Assembly: GCF_004339565.1 (NCBI RefSeq)
Contig: NZ_SMFZ01000002.1
Location: 1,302,001-1,366,000 of the forward strand
Source: Pseudonocardia endophytica
GTDB lineage: Bacteria > Actinomycetota > Actinomycetes > Mycobacteriales > Pseudonocardiaceae
Direction: 5' to 3'
DNA: 64,000 bases
Numbering within the stretch: the stretch's first letter is position 1; each line of letters opens with the position of its first letter. Below, piece by piece: positions 1 to 8,395 of this stretch. The position numbers and the translations under genes are program-made. Under the pieces are notes generated by a model. It saw nothing but the letters and a program-made list of their open reading frames with translations. It was not told the origin of the DNA and ran no database searches.

Positions 1-308
1 GTCACCGCAACGGCGACGGCGCGGCCGACGAGCCGGCCCAGCGCCGTCGTCGGGGACGGGTGGTGCGCTCCGCCGGATCGCCCGCTGCGACGGCCGAGCC
101 GGTCGTGATCACCACGTCCGCGTCGGAGCCGGAGCCGCCCGCGGCCCCGCCGCCGCCGGTGGCACCCCAGCCGGAGCCGCCGACCGTCGCGACGCGGACG
201 CGCCGTCCGCGCCGGGCGGCCTCCCGTCCGGCCGGGCCGCCGCCCGCGGAGGCCGAGCCGGGTGACAGCCCGCAGACCGGGGGAAACGGCGAGTCCGACC
301 CGGTTTGA
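1..308 (+). CDS. rne: Ribonuclease E/G family protein, C-terminal tail (5' truncated)
   Basis: Only the last ~101 codons lie in the window, read in the frame that starts at base 3. The piece is a disordered tail rich in Pro, Ala, Glu and Arg, with basic clusters such as QRRRRGRVVR and RTRRPRRAA that could contact RNA or degradosome partners. No catalytic S1 or RNase E/G core is present. The call rests on composition and on the actinobacterial gene order in which an RNase E/G gene directly precedes rplU-rpmA-obgE. Another basic, proline-rich protein cannot be excluded from the tail alone. Confidence 0.6.
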   Translation, partial: HRNGDGAADEPAQRRRRGRVVRSAGSPAATAEPVVITTSASEPEPPAAPPPPVAPQPEPPTVATRTRRPRRAASRPAGPPPAEAEPGDSPQTGGNGESDPV

Positions 309-334
309 CCCTAGGAAATCAGCATCCGTATCCT
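305..334 (+). promoter_or_regulatory. Probable sigma-A-type promoter for rplU-rpmA-obgE-proB
   Basis: TTGACC at 305-310 and TATCCT at 329-334 are separated by 18 bp, close to the vegetative consensus. The -35 overlaps the stop codon of the upstream RNase gene. Transcription from here would leave a leader of roughly 110 nt before rplU, long enough for leader regulation, but I recognise no specific structure. Seen by eye only. Confidence 0.5.
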
Positions 335-454
335 GGGACGTCGGAAGCCCCACTTGAGCCAGACATCGGGTGGTGGCGTGCGCGCCGGAACGGGCGTGCG
401 AGAAGCCCGGAAGCGCGCAAGCGTCCCCCGATCATCAGGAGTCGTGCGTCAACG

Positions 455-760
455 ATGTACGCGATCGTCAAGACCGGCGGCAAGCAGTACAAGGTGGCCG
501 TGGACGACGTCGTCACCGTCGAGAAGATCGACGGTGAGCCCGGCGCCGAGATCACGCTGCCCGCGGTGCTGCTCGTCGACGGCGACCAGGTGACCACCGA
601 CGTCAGCGGCCTGACCTCCGCGGTCACGGCCACCGTCGTCGAGCACACCAAGGGTCCGAAGATCCGGATCCACAAGTTCAAGAACAAGACCGGGTACCAC
701 AAGCGTCAGGGCCACCGTCAGCCGCTGACGAAGGTCCAGGTCACCGGCATCGGCAAGTAG
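455..760 (+). CDS. rplU: 50S ribosomal protein L21
   Basis: Encodes 101 aa of large-subunit protein L21, which binds 23S rRNA. The N-terminus (MYAIVKTGGKQYKV) and the C-terminal basic region (HKFKNKTGYHKRQGHRQ) are diagnostic and the length is that of the family. The ATG at 455 is chosen because the family starts exactly at MYAIV; the reading frame is open further upstream only by chance. rpmA starts 13 bp after the stop, so the two are co-transcribed. Confidence 0.97.
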   Translation: MYAIVKTGGKQYKVAVDDVVTVEKIDGEPGAEITLPAVLLVDGDQVTTDVSGLTSAVTATVVEHTKGPKIRIHKFKNKTGYHKRQGHRQPLTKVQVTGIGK

Positions 761-773
761 AGGAGACGCAGCC

Positions 774-1031
774 ATGGCTCACAAGAAGGGTGCGTCCAGC
801 TCGCGCAACGGTCGCGACTCGAACGCCCAGTTCCTCGGCGTGAAGCGCTTCGGCGGCCAGACCGTCAAGGCCGGCGAGATCCTGATCCGCCAGCGCGGCA
901 CCGCCACCCACCCGGGTGTCGGCGTCGGCCGCGGCAAGGACGACACGCTGTTCGCGCTGATCGCAGGATCGGTGCAGTTCGGTCACCGTCGCGGCCGCAA
1001 GGTCGTCGACATCGTGCCGGCCGAGGTCTGA
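774..1031 (+). CDS. rpmA: 50S ribosomal protein L27
   Basis: An 85-aa L27, located near the peptidyl-transferase centre of the 50S subunit. The N-terminus MAHKKGASSSRNGRDSNAQ, the core FGGQTVKAGEILIRQRGT and the GVGVGRGKDDTLFA segment are all typical. There is no cleavable N-terminal extension of the Firmicutes type. GAGGAG lies just ahead of the ATG. It is the second gene of the L21-L27-Obg block and ends about 100 bp before obgE, a gap filled by a strong hairpin. Confidence 0.97.
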   Translation: MAHKKGASSSRNGRDSNAQFLGVKRFGGQTVKAGEILIRQRGTATHPGVGVGRGKDDTLFALIAGSVQFGHRRGRKVVDIVPAEV

Positions 1032-1059
1032 GACCCGCGCCGCACACCAGCACGCGCCG

Positions 1060-1099
1060 ACGGCGGGTCAGCCCCCAGCGATGGGGGATGGCCCGCCGT
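1060..1099 (+). terminator. Hairpin between rpmA and obgE (terminator or attenuator)
   Basis: ACGGCGGG (1060-1067) pairs with CCCGCCGT (1092-1099), and CCCCCA (1072-1077) pairs with TGGGGG (1082-1087) inside it. The result is a two-part stem around a 4-nt loop. There is no T-run, so it may only partly reduce read-through from the ribosomal protein genes into obgE and proB. Confidence 0.55.
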
Positions 1100-1134
1100 T
1101 CGTCTGTTTCGATCGGTGAAGGCAGGAGCAAGCG

Positions 1135-2628
1135 ATGTCCCGGTTCGTGGACCGCGTCGTGGTGCACGCAACCGCGGGCGCCGGCGGCAACGGGTGTGCC
1201 TCGGTGCACCGTGAGAAGTTCAAGCCGCTCGGCGGTCCGGACGGCGGCAACGGCGGCCGGGGCGGATCGATCGTGCTGGTCGTCGACACGGGAGTGCACA
1301 CGCTCCTGGACTTCCACCACCACCCGCACCAGCGGGCCCGTGGCGGTACGCAGGGCCAGGGAGCGTTCAAGACCGGAGCGAACGCGCAGGACATGGAGCT
1401 GCGCGTACCGGACGGCACCGTCGTGTTCGACGACGACGGCGAGATCCTCGCCGACCTCGTCGGAGACGGCACGCGGTTCGTCGCCGCGCAGGGTGGTCGC
1501 GGCGGGCTCGGCAACGCGGCGCTGGCCTCCCCGGCGCGCAAGGCCCCCGGCTTCGCGCTGCTCGGCGAGCCCGGCGAGGAGCGCACGCTCACGCTCGAGC
1601 TGCGGTCGCTCGCCGACGTCGGCCTGCTCGGTTTCCCGTCGGCCGGCAAGTCGTCGCTGGTCTCGGTGCTGTCCGCGGCCCGTCCGAAGATCGCCGACTA
1701 CCCGTTCACGACGCTCGTGCCGCAGCTCGGTGTCGTCAGCGCAGGCGACGAGACGTTCACCGTCGCGGACGTGCCCGGGCTGATCCCCGGGGCGTCCGAC
1801 GGTCGCGGCCTCGGCCTGGAGTTCCTGCGCCACATCGAGCGGTGCTCGGTCCTCGTGCACGTCGTGGACTGCGCGACGTTCGAGACCGAGCGCGACCCGG
1901 TCGCCGACATCGAGGCGCTCGAGGCCGAGCTGGCCCGCTACACCCCAGCGCTCGGCGGGTCGCTCGACGACCGTCCGCGTCTGATCGCGCTGAACAAGAT
2001 CGACGTTCCGGACGCCGCCGAGCTCGTCGAGATCGTGCGCGCCGACCTCGACGAGCGGTTCGGCTGGCCGATCTTCCCGATCTCCACGGCGAGCCGGGCC
2101 GGGCTGCGCGAGCTGTCGTTCGCGATGGGTGCGGCCGTCGCCGCGCACCGGGCGTCCGAAACCCCGCGCGAGGCGTCCCGCGTCGTGATCACGCCGAAGG
2201 CCGTCGGGGACAGCGGGTTCACGGTCGAGGTCGATCCGGAGGTCGACGGCGGGTTCGTCGTGCGCGGCGACCGTCCGGAGCGCTGGATCCGGCAGACGGC
2301 GTTCGACAACGACGAGGCCGTCGGGTACCTCGCCGACCGGCTCGCCCGCCTCGGTGTCGAGGAGGCGCTGGCGAAGGCCGGTGCCGTGCCCGGCTGCCCG
2401 GTGACGATCGGCGACATGACGTTCGACTGGGAGCCGAGCACCCCGGCCGGTGTCGCGATGACGATGTCCGGCCGCGGCACCGACACGCGGCTGGACGCCA
2501 CCGACCGCATCGGCGCCGACCAGCGCAAGCGCGACCGGGCGTCCCGGCGGTCGCACCTGTCCGACGCCGAGCTCGCCGCGGGGGCGCGGTACGCGTCGGA
2601 CCACGAGCTCGACGACCCCGAGCGATGA
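1135..2628 (+). CDS. obgE: GTPase ObgE/CgtA
   Basis: A 497-aa Obg GTPase involved in 50S assembly and stress signalling. The glycine-rich Obg fold comes first (FVDRV, AGAGGNG, GGPDGGNGGRGG). The G domain follows, with P-loop GFPSAGKSS near residues 166-174, switch region YPFTTL, DVPGLI near 212, NKID near 287 and an STAS-type G5 motif. A C-terminal OCT domain (about 345-430) and a charged tail complete it, as in actinobacterial Obg. The ATG at 1135 is preceded by GGCAGGAGC. The stop overlaps the proB start by 4 bp (ATGA), implying translational coupling. Confidence 0.96.
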   Translation: MSRFVDRVVVHATAGAGGNGCASVHREKFKPLGGPDGGNGGRGGSIVLVVDTGVHTLLDFHHHPHQRARGGTQGQGAFKTGANAQDMELRVPDGTVVFDDDGEILADLVGDGTRFVAAQGGRGGLGNAALASPARKAPGFALLGEPGEERTLTLELRSLADVGLLGFPSAGKSSLVSVLSAARPKIADYPFTTLVPQLGVVSAGDETFTVADVPGLIPGASDGRGLGLEFLRHIERCSVLVHVVDCATFETERDPVADIEALEAELARYTPALGGSLDDRPRLIALNKIDVPDAAELVEIVRADLDERFGWPIFPISTASRAGLRELSFAMGAAVAAHRASETPREASRVVITPKAVGDSGFTVEVDPEVDGGFVVRGDRPERWIRQTAFDNDEAVGYLADRLARLGVEEALAKAGAVPGCPVTIGDMTFDWEPSTPAGVAMTMSGRGTDTRLDATDRIGADQRKRDRASRRSHLSDAELAAGARYASDHELDDPER

Positions 2629-3752
2629 GCACCTCCTCCGACACCGGGTCGCCCCGGCAACGGATCGGGGCGGCCCGGCGGATCGTGGTCAAGGTCGGGT
2701 CGTCGTCGTTGACGAGCCTGTCCGGCGGTCTCGACCCGGCGCGCCTCGACGCACTCGTGGACGCGCTGATGGGCCGTCGCAAGAACGGCACGCAGATCGT
2801 GCTGGTGTCCTCCGGAGCGATCGCTGCCGGTCTCGCCCCGCTCGCACTGCGCCGCCGTCCGCGCGACCTGGCCACCCAGCAGGCCGCGGCCGCCGTCGGG
2901 CAGCTGCTGCTCGCACACGCCTACTCGGCGTCCTTCGCCCGCTACGACCAGGGCATCGGCCAGGTCCTGCTGACCGCCGACGACATGATCCGCCGCTCGC
3001 ACTACCGCAACGCTCAGCGCACGCTGGAGCGCCTGCTCGGGCTCGGGTCGCTGCCGGTGGTGAACGAGAACGACACGGTCGCCACCGACGAGATCCGGGT
3101 CGGCGACAACGACCGGCTGGGAGCACTCGTCGCCCACATCGTCGGGGCGGACGCGCTCGTGCTGCTGTCCGACGTGGATGGTCTCTACGACGACGACCCG
3201 CGCCGCCCCGGCGCCCGCCTGCTGTCCGAGGTGGACGATCCGGCGGAGACGCTCGCCGAGGTGAGCGTGACCCGGGCCGGTTCCGGGCTGGGGACCGGCG
3301 GGATGGCGACGAAGGTGACGGCCGCAGCGATGGCGTCCGCGGCCGGGATCCCGGTGCTGCTGGCATCGTCGGAACACGCCGTCGAGGCGCTGTCCGACGA
3401 GCCCGGCGTGGGCACCGCGTTCCGCTCGTCGGGGCGCCGCATGTCGGCACGGCGGTTCTGGCTGCGGCACGCCGCGGACGTGCGGGGCGCGCTCGATCTC
3501 GACGACGGCGCCGTCGAGGCCGTCCGGAAGCGTCGGCGGTCCCTGCTGGCGGCCGGCGTCCACGGGATCTCCGGGGAGTTCCACGCCGGCGACGTCGTCG
3601 AGCTGCTCGGGCCGAACGGCCGGGTCGTCGGGCGCGGTGTGGTCAGCTACGACGCCGACGAGCTCCCGTCGATCATCGGCAGGCGCTCCCGGGACCTGCC
3701 GCCCGAGCAGCGGCGGGAGATCGTGCACGCCGACGACCTGGTTCTCCTGTAG
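2625..3752 (+). CDS. proB: Glutamate 5-kinase
   Basis: A 375-aa enzyme that phosphorylates L-glutamate in the first step of proline synthesis. The amino-acid kinase domain shows VVKVGSSSLT near the N-terminus, the nucleotide and substrate segments VSSGAIAAG, NENDTV and LSDVDGLYDDDPR, and GTGGMATKVTAA. A C-terminal PUA domain (roughly residues 280-375) is present, as in full-length ProB. The start overlaps the obgE stop. proA, often the next gene, is not found here, so the pathway is completed elsewhere. Confidence 0.95.
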   Translation: MSTSSDTGSPRQRIGAARRIVVKVGSSSLTSLSGGLDPARLDALVDALMGRRKNGTQIVLVSSGAIAAGLAPLALRRRPRDLATQQAAAAVGQLLLAHAYSASFARYDQGIGQVLLTADDMIRRSHYRNAQRTLERLLGLGSLPVVNENDTVATDEIRVGDNDRLGALVAHIVGADALVLLSDVDGLYDDDPRRPGARLLSEVDDPAETLAEVSVTRAGSGLGTGGMATKVTAAAMASAAGIPVLLASSEHAVEALSDEPGVGTAFRSSGRRMSARRFWLRHAADVRGALDLDDGAVEAVRKRRRSLLAAGVHGISGEFHAGDVVELLGPNGRVVGRGVVSYDADELPSIIGRRSRDLPPEQRREIVHADDLVLL

Positions 3753-3801
3753 GCGCCGCCCCGCTTGTCGCGGGACGGTCGTCCTCGGCAGGATGCGCCC
3801 C

Positions 3802-5010
3802 ATGCCGGACGCCGTCGCCCGCGCCCGTGCCCACCTGGTCACGGAGCTGATGCGCGAGGGTCGGGTGCGCAGCGACCCGGTCGCCGAGGCACTGTCGACC
3901 GTGCCCCGACATCTGTTCCTGCCCGACCTCGAACCCGAGGACGCCTACGCGGACGAGGCCGTCCCGATCAAGATCGCCGACGGCGTCACGCTCAGCTCGG
4001 TGTCCCAGCCGTCGATGGTGGGGATCATGCTCGAGCAGCTGGGTGTCGAGCCGGGGGACCGGATCCTCGAGATCGGTGCCGGGGCGGGCTGGAACGCCGC
4101 GCTGCTGGCCCGCATCACCGGCCCCACCGGCACGGTGACGACCGTGGACATCGACGACGACCTCGTCGCCCGCACCCGGGAGAACCTCGCCGCCGCCGGT
4201 GTGTCCGGTGTGGACGCCCTGGTCGCCGACGGCGCGGTGGGTCACCCGCCGGGCGCCCCGTACGACCGGATCGAGCTGACCGTCGGGGCGACCGACATCC
4301 GTCCGGAGTGGGTCGACCAGCTGACCTCGGACGGTCGCCTCCTGCTACCGCTCGCGGTCCGCGGCAGCCAGCTGTCGATCGCGTTCGCGCGCACCGGCCC
4401 CCGGCGGCTGGAGTCGGTGTCGGTGCGCGGCTGCGCGTTCGTCCGCCTCCGTGGGGTGGGTGCCGGCGACTCCGGGACGGTCGCGCTCGGGACTCCCGGC
4501 TGGTCGGTCCAGCTGTCCGAGGCAAACTCGTGCGTGGACGATGCGCTCACCGGACCCGTCACGGCCGAGATCCCGTCCGGGTGCCCCGCGTCGGCCGCCG
4601 ACGTGTGGGACGGGCTGGGACTCTGGTGCGCGATCGCCGACCCGGCCGTGTTCCGGCTCCTGGCCGAGGGGCCGGCAGCGGAGTCGACACTCGGCCGCTC
4701 GCTGCTCGGCTCGAGCGCCGGGCGGTTCGCCGTCGGGCTCGCGTGCGACGACGGCGTGGCCCTCCTCGTCAGCGACCCGGAGCGGACGATCCACGGCTTC
4801 GGCGACGGCGGTGCACGGGCCGCGACCCGCCTCGCCGCACTCGTCGACGGCTGGATCGCCGCGGGGCACCCGCAAGCTGCCGACCTGCGGATCGAGGCGG
4901 ACGTCGGTCCGGGCTCCACAGGCGACACCCTTTCCGAGGCCACGACCGGGCCCGGCCTGGACACCGTCGTACACACGCAGTCGGCACGCCTGCGCATCCG
5001 CACACCGTGA
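3802..5010 (+). CDS. PCMT-like SAM-dependent methyltransferase
   Basis: A 402-aa protein whose first half is a protein-L-isoaspartate O-methyltransferase-type Rossmann domain. Visible are LSTVPRHLFLP and VSQPSMVGIML ahead of the SAM motif ILEIGAGAGWNAAL (about residues 88-101) and an acidic VDIDDD motif. The second half is not part of classic 200-aa PCMT enzymes. It resembles long actinobacterial homologues, some of which serve peptide natural-product systems, but no precursor peptide gene is visible. The ATG at 3802 is preferred over 3793 because AGG lies about 9 nt upstream of it. The true substrate is unknown. Confidence 0.75.
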   Translation: MPDAVARARAHLVTELMREGRVRSDPVAEALSTVPRHLFLPDLEPEDAYADEAVPIKIADGVTLSSVSQPSMVGIMLEQLGVEPGDRILEIGAGAGWNAALLARITGPTGTVTTVDIDDDLVARTRENLAAAGVSGVDALVADGAVGHPPGAPYDRIELTVGATDIRPEWVDQLTSDGRLLLPLAVRGSQLSIAFARTGPRRLESVSVRGCAFVRLRGVGAGDSGTVALGTPGWSVQLSEANSCVDDALTGPVTAEIPSGCPASAADVWDGLGLWCAIADPAVFRLLAEGPAAESTLGRSLLGSSAGRFAVGLACDDGVALLVSDPERTIHGFGDGGARAATRLAALVDGWIAAGHPQAADLRIEADVGPGSTGDTLSEATTGPGLDTVVHTQSARLRIRTP

Positions 5011-5030
5011 CAATCGCCGATCCCACCCCC

Positions 5031-5276
5031 ACCTGTCCGGCTGCGCTTGTCCACCAGCCACCTGTCCGGCTGCGCTTGTCCGCCACCACTTATCCGGCTG
5101 CGTCTGCCCGGCTGCGTCTGCCCGGCATCACGGCCCGGGCGAGCTCGGCGCTACGTGCCGGGCTGGGTGAGTTCGGTGCTAGGTGTCGGGCTGGGTGAGT
5201 TCGGCGCCATCTGCCGGGCTGGGTGAGCTCGGCGCCACCTGCCCGGCCGCGCCTGCCCGGCCGCGCCTGCCCGGCC
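5031..5276. repeat. Short tandem repeats downstream of the methyltransferase gene
   Basis: Two blocks are visible. In the first, a 22-nt unit (ACCTGTCCGGCTGCGCTTGT plus CC) occurs at 5031 and 5060 with a diverged copy near 5088. In the second, three 28-bp units beginning GCCGGGCTGGGTGAG lie at 5157-5184, 5185-5212 and 5213-5240, followed by two 14-bp units (GCCCGGCCGCGCCT) at 5241-5268. No gene is supported between 5011 and 5621. Confidence 0.8.
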
Positions 5277-5296
5277 GAGAGGTGGCCCGCCTCTCC

Positions 5297-5565
5297 ATGA
5301 TCGGCGGGAGTGGCATGGACGCGCCACAGGCGGCGTGATCTGACCGGTTCTGCCGATCATGCTGGTCGCCGCGCGCCCGGGCCCGTCGCTGCATGCGGTG
5401 CGCCCGTCGAGGCTGGGTCATGATCGGCGGGAGTGGCACCAGGGCGCCACTGGTGGCGCGTTCCGACCAGTCCCGCTGATCATGCGGGGTCTGCCCCAGT
5501 CATGATCGGCGGGAGTGGCACTGAGGCGCCACGGATGGCGCGTTCCGACCAGTTCCGCTGATCAT
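5297..5565. repeat. Three copies of a ~64-bp palindromic repeat family
   Basis: Copies lie at 5297-5360, 5420-5483 and 5502-5565. Each begins ATGATCGGCGGGAGTGGCA, has a central GCGCCA...TGGCGC dyad, and ends with TGCCGATCAT or CGCTGATCAT, so the ends are inverted. Copies 2 and 3 are nearly identical over their right halves. Related copies are at 8247-8311 and 10019-10084. They lie only between genes, like REP or other small palindromic elements; no coding capacity is seen. Confidence 0.85.
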
Positions 5566-5621
5566 GACGGCGCCAACCTGTCGGGGCCGGCGCAGGGGGC
5601 GGCGCGGAGAGCGGCGCGGTC

Positions 5622-6059
5622 TCAGGCGGTCGCGCGCGGTTCCAACAGCACCAGGGGGATCTCCCGCTCGGTGCGGCGTTGGTAGCCGGCGTAGTTGCGG
5701 TAGCGCCCGGCGATCTGCGGCCACAGGCGTGCACGGGTCTCCGGGTCGGCGATGCGGGCGTGCATCGGTTCGCGGGCACCGCCCTTGACCGCCACCTCGA
5801 CGTCCGGGCGGTCGCGCAGGTTGAGGAACCACGCCGGGTGCTGGTCGTCGCCGCCGCGCGACGCGACCACCACGTAGGCGTCGCCCTCGGTCAGCGGAGC
5901 CGTGAGCAGGACCGTGCGCGGCTCACCCGAGCGGCGGCCGGTCGTCGTCAGTTCCAGGACCGGCATCCCCATCGCGTCGTGACCGACCCGGCCACCGGTG
6001 ACGGCGATGAGCACGCGGTGGGCGGCGTTCATTCCCTTGAGCACGAGGTCGTGGGGCAT
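5622..6059 (-). CDS. Nitroreductase/deazaflavin-dependent oxidoreductase family protein
   Basis: A 145-aa small split-barrel protein of the DDN type. It carries LVLKGMNAAHRVL at the N-terminus, the cofactor-binding stretch LELTTTGRRSGEPRTVLLT, and HPAWFLNLRDRPDVEV followed by YAGYQRRTEREIPLVLLEP. Members bind F420H2 or FMN and reduce nitro compounds or quinones. F420 use is inferred from the family and the organism type. The gene sits alone; its start is 147 bp from the RecQ end region on the far side, and its stop faces the repeat cluster. Confidence 0.85.
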   Translation of the reverse strand: MPHDLVLKGMNAAHRVLIAVTGGRVGHDAMGMPVLELTTTGRRSGEPRTVLLTAPLTEGDAYVVVASRGGDDQHPAWFLNLRDRPDVEVAVKGGAREPMHARIADPETRARLWPQIAGRYRNYAGYQRRTEREIPLVLLEPRATA

Positions 6060-6086
6060 GACCCGACTCTAGTGCGGCCGAACGGC

Positions 6087-8207
6087 TCAGCCGTCGACGG
6101 CGAGCGTGAGCGGCAGCACCTCCGGAGCACCCGCCCGCCGCACCGCACGGGCCGCGACGGTCATCGTCCAGCCGGTGTCCAGGACGTCGTCGACGAGCAG
6201 CACCGGGCCGTCCACACCGGACAAATCCGGTAGCGCCGCCGTGTCCAGACCGCCCCACACCGCGGCCAGGCGTTGCGCCGAGTTCTCCCGCGCGCCCGGC
6301 TTCTCCCCGACGGGCGGCAGCGTGCCGAGCAGCGGAAGCCGGCCGATCTCGGCGATCCGCCGGGCCAGATGCTCGAGCTGGTGCGGCCGGGTGCGCGAGC
6401 CGATCCCGATCACGCCGACCGGGCGCCGCTCCCAGCCCCACCCGGCGAGCACCCGGACGACGGCGTCGAGCACGTCGGACGGGACCGGCACGTCGTCGGC
6501 CGGCCGGTCCTCGGAACCGAGCAGCTCACGCAGCCGTGTGCCCCAGCCGATGTCGGAGAGGCGGCCGATCGCGCGGCCGACGCCGGCGAGTTCGCCTGCC
6601 GCGATCTTCCCGGACACGTCGACCCCCAGCTCGGCCATCCCGCTGGGCCACATCTTGCGCGGCGGGACCTCGACGCCCGGGCGGGACAGTCGCTCGTCGG
6701 CGGCCGCCTCGCCGTCGGCGGACACGTCGTCGGACCAGACCGTGCCGGTGCACGTGTCGCAGCGGCCGCACGGCGTGGGATCCGGGTCGTCGAGCTGGCG
6801 GCGCAGGAACACCAGCCGGCACTCGTCGGTGGCGATGTAGTCCAGCATCGCCTGCTGCTCGGTCCTGCGGGCCTCGGCGACCCGGCGGTGGCGCTCGGCG
6901 TCGTAGTGCCAGTCGACGCCGGTGGCGATCCAGCCGCCCTTCACCCGCTTCGCCGCGCCGTCCGCGTCGAGCACCTTGAGCAGCATCTCCAGCCGGGTGC
7001 GCGACAGGTCGACGCGCGTCTCGATCGATGCGGTGGACAGCGGCTGGTCGGACAGCACGCCGAGCGTCTGGCGGACGAGCGGCTCCGGCGGGAACGCGAG
7101 CGAGGCGAAGTAGGCCCAGATGTCGCGGTCCTCGCGGCCCGGCAGCAGCACGACCTCGGCGCGTTCCAGCGCGCGACCGGCGCGGCCGATCTGCTGGTAG
7201 TAGGCGACCGGCGACGCCGGCGCCCCGAGATGGACCACGAACCCGAGGTCCGGCTTGTCGAAGCCCATGCCGAGCGCGCTCGTCGCGACCAGGGCCTTCA
7301 CGCGGTTCCCCAGCAGGTCCGCCTCGGCGTCCAGACGTTCGTCCGGGGCGGTCTTCCCGGAGTACGACCGGACGGCGAACCCGCGCTCGGTGAGGAACTC
7401 CGCGACGTCCTCGGCCGCCTGCACGGTCAGCGTGTAGACGATCCCGGCGCCGGGCATCTCGTCGAGCTTGGACGCGAGCCACGCCAGCCTGCGCGCGGGC
7501 GTCGGCAACGGCACGACGGCGAGCCGCAGACTCTCCCGGTCCAGGGACCCGCGCAGCACCAGGGTCTGCTCGCCGGTGCCGAGATCCAGCTGCTCGGACA
7601 CGTCGGTGACCACACGGTCGTTCGCCGTCGCCGTCGTCGCCAGCACCGGGATCCCGGACGGCAGCTCGACGATCAGCGTGCGCAGGCGCCGGTAGTCCGG
7701 CCGGAAGTCGTGCCCCCAGTCGGAGACGCAGTGCGCCTCGTCCACGACGAGCATGCCCGCGCTCGCCGCGAGCTTCGGCAGCACGCGGTCCCGGAAGTCC
7801 GGGTTGTTCAGCCTCTCCGGGCTGACGAGCAGGACGTCCACGTCACCGTTCTCGATGTCGGCGTAGACCGCGTCCCACTCGTCGTTGTTCGCCGAGTTCA
7901 CCGTGACCGCGACGATCCCGGCACGGATCGCGGCGTCGATCTGGTTGCGCATCAGGGCCAGCAGCGGCGACACGATCACCGTCGGTCCGGCGCCCTGCTC
8001 CCGCAGCAACGCCGTGGCCACGAAGTACACGGCCGACTTGCCCCACCCGGTGCGCTGCACGACGAGCGCGCGCCGGTGCTGCGCGACCAGCGCCTCGATC
8101 GCCGTCCACTGGTCCTCACGGAGCCGGGCGTCCTCACCCGCGAGGGTGGACAGCACCTCTTCGGCACGGGCACGGAGGTCCTGCTCGGTGGTCGTCACGG
8201 ATCCCAT
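6087..8207 (-). CDS. recQ: RecQ-family ATP-dependent DNA helicase with C-terminal phosphoribosyltransferase-like domain
   Basis: A 706-aa SF2 helicase. Walker A is GWGKS at residues 54-58, the DEAH box is at 156-159 within VDEAHCVSDWGHDFRPDYR, and the helicase C domain contains ALGMGFDKPDLGFVVH and QQIGRAGR. A zinc module follows (one Cys, then CGRCDTC). The last ~170 residues are not the usual HRDC domain. They carry LLVDDVLDTGWTM, which matches the PRPP-binding signature of type I phosphoribosyltransferases such as ComF. The combination occurs in actinobacterial RecQ proteins; its role is unclear. Confidence 0.9.
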   Translation of the reverse strand: MGSVTTTEQDLRARAEEVLSTLAGEDARLREDQWTAIEALVAQHRRALVVQRTGWGKSAVYFVATALLREQGAGPTVIVSPLLALMRNQIDAAIRAGIVAVTVNSANNDEWDAVYADIENGDVDVLLVSPERLNNPDFRDRVLPKLAASAGMLVVDEAHCVSDWGHDFRPDYRRLRTLIVELPSGIPVLATTATANDRVVTDVSEQLDLGTGEQTLVLRGSLDRESLRLAVVPLPTPARRLAWLASKLDEMPGAGIVYTLTVQAAEDVAEFLTERGFAVRSYSGKTAPDERLDAEADLLGNRVKALVATSALGMGFDKPDLGFVVHLGAPASPVAYYQQIGRAGRALERAEVVLLPGREDRDIWAYFASLAFPPEPLVRQTLGVLSDQPLSTASIETRVDLSRTRLEMLLKVLDADGAAKRVKGGWIATGVDWHYDAERHRRVAEARRTEQQAMLDYIATDECRLVFLRRQLDDPDPTPCGRCDTCTGTVWSDDVSADGEAAADERLSRPGVEVPPRKMWPSGMAELGVDVSGKIAAGELAGVGRAIGRLSDIGWGTRLRELLGSEDRPADDVPVPSDVLDAVVRVLAGWGWERRPVGVIGIGSRTRPHQLEHLARRIAEIGRLPLLGTLPPVGEKPGARENSAQRLAAVWGGLDTAALPDLSGVDGPVLLVDDVLDTGWTMTVAARAVRRAGAPEVLPLTLAVDG

Positions 8208-8246
8208 GGTGGACCCGACCCCCGACAGTTCCCCGGCCGGAGCCCG

Positions 8247-8311
8247 GTGATCGGCGGAATCGGTCCCGATCGCGCCACGGATGGCGCGGATCGGCCGATC
8301 CCACCGATCAT
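8247..8311. repeat. Copy of the ~65-bp palindromic repeat family
   Basis: GTGATCGGCGGAATCGG at the left is matched by CCGATCCCACCGATCAT at the right. The central GCGCCACGGATGGCGCG is identical to the centre of the copy at 5502-5565. It lies in the 188-bp gap between the divergent recQ and MoxR genes, where promoters of both are expected. Confidence 0.8.
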
Positions 8312-8395
8312 CGGCCCGAGAGGGCCTGTGACTCGGGTCACCGGCAGCGGCCGGCGGTGCGGCACACCGGGGGTCGACCGTGCAGGATGATCCGC

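Noticed and set aside
865..2604. Long minus-strand open frame over obgE (579 codons)
   Set aside because: Composition is Arg/Pro/Ala-rich without motifs, typical of the shadow of a high-GC gene; obgE on the other strand is certain.
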